DNA of 38,659 nt from an uncultured Bacteroidales bacterium (lineage in GTDB: Bacteria; Bacteroidota; Bacteroidia; Bacteroidales; UBA3824). Every line of letters starts with the position of its first letter. Position 1 is the stretch's first letter. The position numbers and the translations under genes are program-made. Shown piece after piece: positions 34,118 through 38,659 of this stretch. Below the pieces are notes generated by a model. The model saw nothing but the letters and a program-made list of their open reading frames with translations. It was not told where the DNA came from and made no database searches. Where the stretch lies: assembly GCA_905233995.1 (NCBI GenBank), contig CAJOGF010000001.1, positions 1-38,659 of the forward strand. Reading direction: 5' to 3'.

Positions 34118-34253
34118 CAAACTCTAAATATGATTTATTGAGGTTGAGGTAATAAAAATTATGTTGATGCTGGTCATTATGCGGCGGAATCGTCATATAA
34201 TCACCATGATTGCATTTGTCGCAATCGGACTCCGTTACTCTTCCAAATAATTT
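34089..34253 (-). pseudogene. C-terminal remnant of a LicD-like gene
   Basis: Between fcl and the GT4 gene a minus-strand frame is open from 34253 to a stop at 34089 and reads SDCDKCNHGDYMTIPP, then HQHNFYYLNLNKSYLEFD. The GDYMxxPP...H pattern and its position just before the C-terminus resemble LicD proteins, which attach phosphocholine or similar groups to surface glycans. No start codon gives a plausible protein, and the frame's tail overlaps the GT4 start by 29 bases. I read it as the 3' end of a deleted gene. The family call is weak; a coding remnant is more certain than its name. Confidence 0.4.
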
Positions 34254-35331
34254 CTATAACTTAACTTAATACCGTCTTCTAATTCGATTTTGTATTTAAA
34301 ACCAAGATTTTCGAGTTTTGAAACATTAAGAAGTTTTTGCGGAGTACCGTTTGGTTTGTTAGAGTTCCAAACAACCTTGCCTTTAAAACCAACCGTATTT
34401 TTCACCATCTCGGCTAACTCTTTAATTAAAAGATCTTTACCCGTTCCAATATTGATGTGCGTGTTTTTAACTTCGGTTTTCGTGTACGGCACAGAAAAAT
34501 CTGTTATGTTAAACTGATTTTTCAAAATATCCGAAAAATCAACGTTTTCCATCAAATAAACGCACGCATCGCCCAAATCGTCTGAATGTAAAAATTCTCT
34601 TCTTGGCGAGCCATCGCCCCACAATTCTACAAAAGTTTCGCTACCGTCAGCAAAAATGCCATATTTTTTGATAATGGCTAACTGTTCGTCCAAAGAATTT
34701 TCGCCCGAAATTTTTTCTATCGGACGACGGTTCAAGTCTTTTTTGATTCCGTCAAAATCCTTGTTTTCCAAGCATTTAGCCAAGTGAAATTTTCTAATCA
34801 TTGCCGGTAAAACGTGCGAAGTTTCCAAATTATAATTATCGGCATGACTGAAATAAAATTCGTACCATGCTGCAAATTGTAACTTTCGCACAACTTTATG
34901 CCTGCAATTTTTGAAATAGCATAAGGCTCGTTAGTATACTCTAAATCAGAGGTTAACAAAACATCTTCTGTCATCGGTTGCGGCGGATTTTTCGGATAAA
35001 TGCAACTTGACCCCAAAAACAATAATTTTTTCGCACCAAATTTATACGCCGAATTGATGATGTTAGCCTCAATCATCAAATTTTGATAAATAAAATCGGC
35101 TCTGTACGTCAGATTCGCAATTATTCCACCAACGTGTGCCGCCGACTGAAAAACGTATTCAGGACGTTCCTTTTCAAAAAAGTCCTCAACTGTCTTTGTA
35201 TCAATCAAATCGTACTGAGCGTGCGGCGTAAAAACAAGGTTCTCATAACCTCTTCTTTTCAACGCCCTACAAATCGCACTGCCAACCAATCCACGGTTGC
35301 CAGCAACATAAATTTTACTATTTTTGTTCAT
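34235..35331 (-). pseudogene. fcl: GDP-L-fucose synthase, broken by a frameshift
   Basis: Fcl (WcaG) epimerises and reduces GDP-4-keto-6-deoxymannose to GDP-L-fucose. The first 163 residues are good ([12 protein letters not shown]ossmann motif, GSSCIYP, catalytic YAISK), then after FISVMP the frame runs into [13 protein letters not shown] and stops at 34798. The normal sequence resumes in another frame at 34840 with [14 protein letters not shown] and reaches a normal end at 34235. The family conserves TNLYG-N-D between these points, so about 22 bases seem to be missing at 34840/34841. The joint lies in the substrate- and cofactor-binding region. A sequencing error cannot be excluded, but a 22-nt loss is larger than usual errors. 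Confidence 0.85.
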
Positions 35332-35341
35332 ACTATTTTTG

Positions 35342-35455
35342 TTCCCTTTTATAAAAGGAAACCGGAAAATTTTTATATTCGGCGAGTGAAACGAGCCGAA
35401 CTTAAAAGTTTTTTGGTTCTTTTTTTTAAAAAAGAACGCCCCGCGGCGAGCGGTT
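35342..35455. repeat. Palindrome-rich spacer between gmd and fcl
   Basis: The 122-base gap holds four inverted repeats in a row: 35342-35360 (TTCCCTTTTATAAAAGGAA), 35378-35400 (TTCGGC/GCCGAA arms, 11-nt loop), 35400-35411 (AACTTAAAAGTT) and 35416-35437 (GTTCTTTTTT/AAAAAAGAAC arms). It is followed by a short GC-rich tract CGCCCCGCGGCGAGCGG (35437-35453) that stands out in this AT-rich DNA. It may end or slow the gmd transcript, or be a dispersed repeat. Confidence 0.5.
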
Positions 35456-36584
35456 ACTCAAAATAATTTAAAATTTTAAACCCTCCCTCAGCCAAATAGC
35501 GGTCTTTTTTCATAATTTTGAGGTCTGACTTAACCATTTCTGCTGCGAGTTTTTGAAGGTCGTATTCGGGTTTCCAACCAAGAATTGTCCGTGCTTTTGT
35601 GCTGTCGCCGATTAACAAATCGACCTCTGTCGGACGAAAATATGTCGGGTCAACTTTTACAACAACATCTCCGACTTTTACATTTTGTTTAATGTCGCGG
35701 AATTTTTCATCGTCAGAAACTTCTGAAACAACACCTATTTCGTTTACACCTTCGCCTTGAAACTCAAGTGTTACACCCGTTTCTTGAAACGCAATTTTAA
35801 CAAAATCTCTAACAGTTGTAGTTACACCTGTTGAAATTACAAAATCGTCAGGTTCAGAGTGTTGAAGAATCATCCACATGGCTTTGACGTAATCTTTAGC
35901 ATGTCCCCAGTCTCGTTTTGAAGATAGATTGCCGAGGTAAAGACATTTCTGCATTCCAAGAGCGATTTTTGCGGCTGCGCGGGTGATTTTTCTTGTTACG
36001 AAAGTTTCACCACGGATTGGACTTTCATGGTTGAAAAGGATTCCATTAGATGCAAAAACTCCATAAGCCTCTCTGTAATTGACCATTATCCAATAAGCGT
36101 AAAGTTTTGCTGCGGCGTAAGGGCTTCGAGGATAGAAAGGCGTTTTTTCGTTTTGAGGCACAGCCTGAACTTTTCCAAATAGTTCAGAAGTTGAAGCCTG
36201 ATAAATCTTTGTTTTTTTCTCCAAGCCAAGTATTCTGATTGCCTCCAAAAGTCTCAACGTACCTAAACCGTCAGCGTTAGCAGTGTATTCGGGCGTGTCG
36301 AAACTAACTGCGACATGACTCATTGCAGCAAGATTATAAATCTCGTCGGGCTGAACCTCTTGAACAATTCTAATCAAATTCGTTGAATCTGTCAAGTCGC
36401 CGTAATGAAGTTGAAAATTTCTGTTTTCTTCGTGCGGGTCTTGATAAAGGTGGTCGATTCTGTCAGTATTGAAAAGCGAAGAACGCCTTTTAATACCGTG
36501 AACTTTATATCCTTTTTTTAAAAGGAACTCGGCTAAATACGCACCATCTTGACCAGTAATGCCGGTAATTAATGCTGTTTTCAT
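35454..36584 (-). CDS. gmd: GDP-mannose 4,6-dehydratase
   Basis: Gmd converts GDP-mannose to GDP-4-keto-6-deoxy-D-mannose, the precursor of GDP-L-fucose, GDP-rhamnose and GDP-perosamine. The 376-residue length and motifs are normal: [34 protein letters not shown], the catalytic STSELFG (Thr/Ser and Glu) and [10 protein letters not shown] (Tyr-Lys), [17 protein letters not shown]. The gene is intact. It is the first gene of the minus-strand glycan operon, with a promoter that overlaps that of the divergent PKD gene. Because fcl next to it is broken, its product may be used for another 6-deoxysugar or accumulate. Confidence 0.96.
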   Translation of the reverse strand: MKTALITGITGQDGAYLAEFLLKKGYKVHGIKRRSSLFNTDRIDHLYQDPHEENRNFQLHYGDLTDSTNLIRIVQEVQPDEIYNLAAMSHVAVSFDTPEYTANADGLGTLRLLEAIRILGLEKKTKIYQASTSELFGKVQAVPQNEKTPFYPRSPYAAAKLYAYWIMVNYREAYGVFASNGILFNHESPIRGETFVTRKITRAAAKIALGMQKCLYLGNLSSKRDWGHAKDYVKAMWMILQHSEPDDFVISTGVTTTVRDFVKIAFQETGVTLEFQGEGVNEIGVVSEVSDDEKFRDIKQNVKVGDVVVKVDPTYFRPTEVDLLIGDSTKARTILGWKPEYDLQKLAAEMVKSDLKIMKKDRYLAEGGFKILNYFE

Positions 36585-36597
36585 TATTATTATTTTT

Positions 36598-36629
36598 TTT
36601 GCAAAGTTAGTAATATTTTTTTAATTTTG
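36598..36629. promoter_or_regulatory. Overlapping divergent promoters of gmd and the PKD gene
   Basis: Plus strand: TTTG (36598-36601), 20 nt, TAATTTTG (36622-36629), 22 bases before the ATG at 36652. Minus strand: TAACTTTG (36609-36602), 17 bases before the gmd ATG at 36584; its -33 region (about 36630-36633) reads TTTTAC. The gmd -7 element lies in the spacer of the other promoter, so RNA polymerase can use only one at a time. Confidence 0.65.
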
Positions 36630-36651
36630 TAAAACATATTTATTTTTTTAA

Positions 36652-37833
36652 ATGAAACATCTAATAACTTTATGTTTGGTCATAGTTGCGTTATATACAA
36701 ATGCCCAAATTTTTAGCGTTGAAATATTAAACATTCAGGACAAACTAACACTTTGTCCATTAGAGGATTACAAATTTGAAGTAAAAGCATTACTTGATGA
36801 TACAGAAGTCAATGCAAAGTATTCATGGGATTTTGGCAACGACAACGAATTTTCAACGAACGAAAATTCCATTGAATATAAATACATAAAAGGCGGCAAA
36901 TACAAAATCGTTTTAAGGGCAGATTACCAAGAGTATTCAATCACAAAAACAATCGATGTAGAAGTTGGCATAAAACCATCTTTCAGAAACTTTTATGCAG
37001 ACAAAAACGACATTTGTCTTGGCGAAGAAATTACATTAAATATGCCAATAAAAGACACTGTATTAAAAGATTTTAGCGTTCAGTACGATTTACGGCGTGC
37101 AGTTTGGTCAGGAAGAGGAATTTCAGCGACAAAAGAAGGTATTGCTGGCTGCAAACCGCCTGAATACGGCACAACTCGTTATGTTTTTACAATTGCTGAC
37201 AACTATTCTTGTTATTACGATACCGCAATTTTTGTAGAAGTTGAAAAGCCATCGTTTCAAGGTGCAGAAACTCCTACAGTTTTTATTGGCGATGAAATCA
37301 ACTTCGAGTCTCAAACCTCTTGGGCTAACAGTTTTTCGTGGGATTTCGGCGATAAAACACAAAAAGAAAACAGCAATCCCGCGCCTCATGCCTATTATGA
37401 ACAAGGTACGTATCAAATCATTTTTGAAGCAACCTCCAAAACAGGCTGTTCTGACAAAGATACTCAAACCGTCAAAATAGTTCCAAGACCGTTAGAAGTA
37501 AAAGAAGTAAATATTTTCACGCCCAACAATGACGGCTCTAACGACATTTTCACGTTTTTTGATCCAAAAGAATCATTTTTGAAAAATGGCGGCTTAACCA
37601 AAATGCCCGCAAATATTCGCTCAATAAAAGGGAAAATTTACAATCGTTTTGGTCAGACTGTTTACAAATGGGATGAAATTGAGGCTGCCGTTTTTGGTTG
37701 GGACGGCACAATCGACAACAAAGGCTCACGTGAATGTCCTCCCGGAACATACTTTTACGACATAATAGTCTACGGCAAAGACGGCACAAATTTAAAAAGG
37801 TCAGGTACAATATTTTTATACAGAAACAAATGA
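36652..37833 (+). CDS. PKD-domain protein with type B T9SS C-terminal sorting domain
   Basis: The 393-residue protein has a signal peptide (residues 1-18, ending TNAQ), two PKD-like domains (about 20-105 with YSWDFGNDNEFS, and about 205-285 with FSWDFGDKTQKENSNPAPHAYY) and a gliding-motility-associated (CHU_C) domain at about 293-393: NIFTPNNDGSNDIF, IYNRFGQTVYKWDE, GWDGT and PPGTYFYDIIVYG. This C-terminal domain directs secretion by the type IX system and attachment or release at the cell surface. PKD domains suggest binding to glycans or proteins. The stop overlaps the nnr start (ATGA at 37830-37833), an odd coupling of a surface protein with a repair enzyme. Confidence 0.88.
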   Translation: MKHLITLCLVIVALYTNAQIFSVEILNIQDKLTLCPLEDYKFEVKALLDDTEVNAKYSWDFGNDNEFSTNENSIEYKYIKGGKYKIVLRADYQEYSITKTIDVEVGIKPSFRNFYADKNDICLGEEITLNMPIKDTVLKDFSVQYDLRRAVWSGRGISATKEGIAGCKPPEYGTTRYVFTIADNYSCYYDTAIFVEVEKPSFQGAETPTVFIGDEINFESQTSWANSFSWDFGDKTQKENSNPAPHAYYEQGTYQIIFEATSKTGCSDKDTQTVKIVPRPLEVKEVNIFTPNNDGSNDIFTFFDPKESFLKNGGLTKMPANIRSIKGKIYNRFGQTVYKWDEIEAAVFGWDGTIDNKGSRECPPGTYFYDIIVYGKDGTNLKRSGTIFLYRNK

Positions 37834-38659
37834 AAATTCTCAGTTCAAAACAAATGCACGTTTTAGATGGTTTAACGATGCAAAATCAAAACATCACATC
37901 GTCAGAATTGATGGAACGAGCCTCTGAAAAAATTTCTCAACAAATTATAAAACTAATCAACACAGAAAACAAAATCAAAATTTTCTGCGGCTCTGGCAAC
38001 AATGGCGGCGACGGTCTTTGTATTGCGCGAATACTTTTCAGCCTTGGTTATGACAATATAACCTGCTTTAGGCTTATGAATTTAAAAAAATTCAGCGAAG
38101 ATAATTTATTAAATTTCAAAAGATTACAACAAACAAACGTAAAAATACTTGAAATAAATTCAGAGGACGATATTCCCGAAATTTCTCAAAACGATATTGT
38201 AATTGACGCGATTTTCGGCACTGGATTAAGTCGCGAAATTTCAGGTTTAACTGCACAAATAATCGAAAAAATCAACTCTTCAAAAGCAGAAATAATTGCA
38301 ATTGACATTCCTTCTGGGTTAAACGACATGTCAATAATGCCAAAAACAGTGATAAAATCAACACATACTTTAAAAATACACACGCCAACAGTTTCAATGT
38401 TACTCCCTGAAAATGAAGACATTATAGGCAATCTTTCTATCATTGACATAAATTTAGATAAAAACGAAAGCGAAAAAAACGATAGTCCGTATAACTTTCT
38501 AACTGAAAACGAAATAAAAACAATCATAAAACCGCGCAAAAAATTTTCTCACAAAGGCAGTTTTGGACATTCACTTTTAGTTGTAGGAGAATATCTCAAA
38601 GGCGGAGCGGCGGTTTTAGCAGCGCGAGCGTGTCATCGTGTTGGCGCAGGATTGGTAAC
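37830..38659 (+). CDS. nnr: Bifunctional NAD(P)HX epimerase/dehydratase (partial)
   Basis: Nnr repairs hydrated NAD(P)H: the N-terminal YjeF-type epimerase interconverts R and S forms, and the C-terminal ribokinase-like domain dehydrates the S form with ADP. The open frame runs through the window end, with 276 codons visible. Seen are SKQMHVLDGLTMQ (N-terminus), GSGNNGGDGLCIAR (residues 54-67), DAIFGTG and AIDIPSGLN of the epimerase; the dehydratase domain starts near residue 231 (KFSHKGSFGHSLLVVG) and is cut. The start ATG overlaps the stop of the PKD gene by 4 bases. Confidence 0.92.
   Translation, partial: MKILSSKQMHVLDGLTMQNQNITSSELMERASEKISQQIIKLINTENKIKIFCGSGNNGGDGLCIARILFSLGYDNITCFRLMNLKKFSEDNLLNFKRLQQTNVKILEINSEDDIPEISQNDIVIDAIFGTGLSREISGLTAQIIEKINSSKAEIIAIDIPSGLNDMSIMPKTVIKSTHTLKIHTPTVSMLLPENEDIIGNLSIIDINLDKNESEKNDSPYNFLTENEIKTIIKPRKKFSHKGSFGHSLLVVGEYLKGGAAVLAARACHRVGAGLV

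Noticed and set aside
35083..35466. Plus-strand open frame of 127 codons opposite fcl and its upstream spacer
   Set aside because: It is antisense to clear fcl coding sequence, runs into the palindromic spacer, has no promoter and shows no recognisable protein feature.

Overview
The window comes from an AT-rich chromosome of the phylum Bacteroidota, probably a Bacteroidales-like lineage. Evidence for this is a gliding-motility-type (type B) T9SS C-terminal sorting domain at 36652-37833, a FeoA-FeoB fusion, a glycogen synthase-glucan phosphorylase fusion, SusB-type GH97 and GH43 enzymes, DUF3078, and promoters of the Bacteroidetes type (TTTG, about 20 nt, TAnnTTTG) ahead of many genes. No phage, integrase, transposase, rRNA operon or CRISPR array was seen.

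Layout. 1-2455: end of a polysaccharide-degradation cluster (GH97 tail, an esterase gene reduced to its two ends, a GH43). 2611-3444: orphan lipoprotein behind an unusual palindromic promoter. 3441-6651 (minus): an operon panC-panD-M23 peptidase-dxr, followed upstream by an initiator tRNA gene on the same strand. 7028-16066 (plus): mostly housekeeping and envelope genes (DUF3078, trpS, methyltransferase, hom, GYF_2/CD225 protein, DUF2752 protein, lipoprotein plus beta-barrel, ftsX, fabG). 16068-18728: a ferrous-iron uptake operon (feoAB plus a 46-residue Cys-rich partner) behind tandem palindromes. 19147-23400: the glycogen synthase/phosphorylase fusion. 23500-27450: two membrane-anchored alkaline-phosphatase-fold enzymes (LTA-synthase-like and YejM-like). 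27451-28748: a Fic AMP-transferase gene between 68-bp direct repeats. 28830-36584: a surface-glycan (LPS or capsule) locus with four glycosyltransferases, a DUF4143 ATPase, gmd, and three broken genes. 36652-end: a T9SS-exported PKD protein and the start of nnr.

How the parts fit. The minus-strand operon supplies pantothenate (CoA) and isoprenoid precursors. The feo genes import Fe(II) and probably respond to a metal or redox repressor; the same palindrome core, in similar promoter geometry, precedes the lipoprotein gene at 2611, suggesting a small shared regulon. The glycan locus looks to be in decay: gmd is intact, but fcl (the step that makes GDP-L-fucose) carries an apparent 22-nt deletion and frameshift, and a LicD-like gene and a further gene survive only as fragments. 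The genes are in part redundant GT4 paralogues and have an ATPase gene and a Fic cassette inserted among them, as is common for variable surface-polysaccharide regions.

The observations I rate highest are (i) the fic cassette bracketed by near-identical repeats that carry inverted TCATGTCG half-sites, (ii) the paired palindromes shared by feoAB and the lipoprotein gene, and (iii) the broken fcl next to an intact gmd. All functions are read from sequence patterns by eye; no database search was run.
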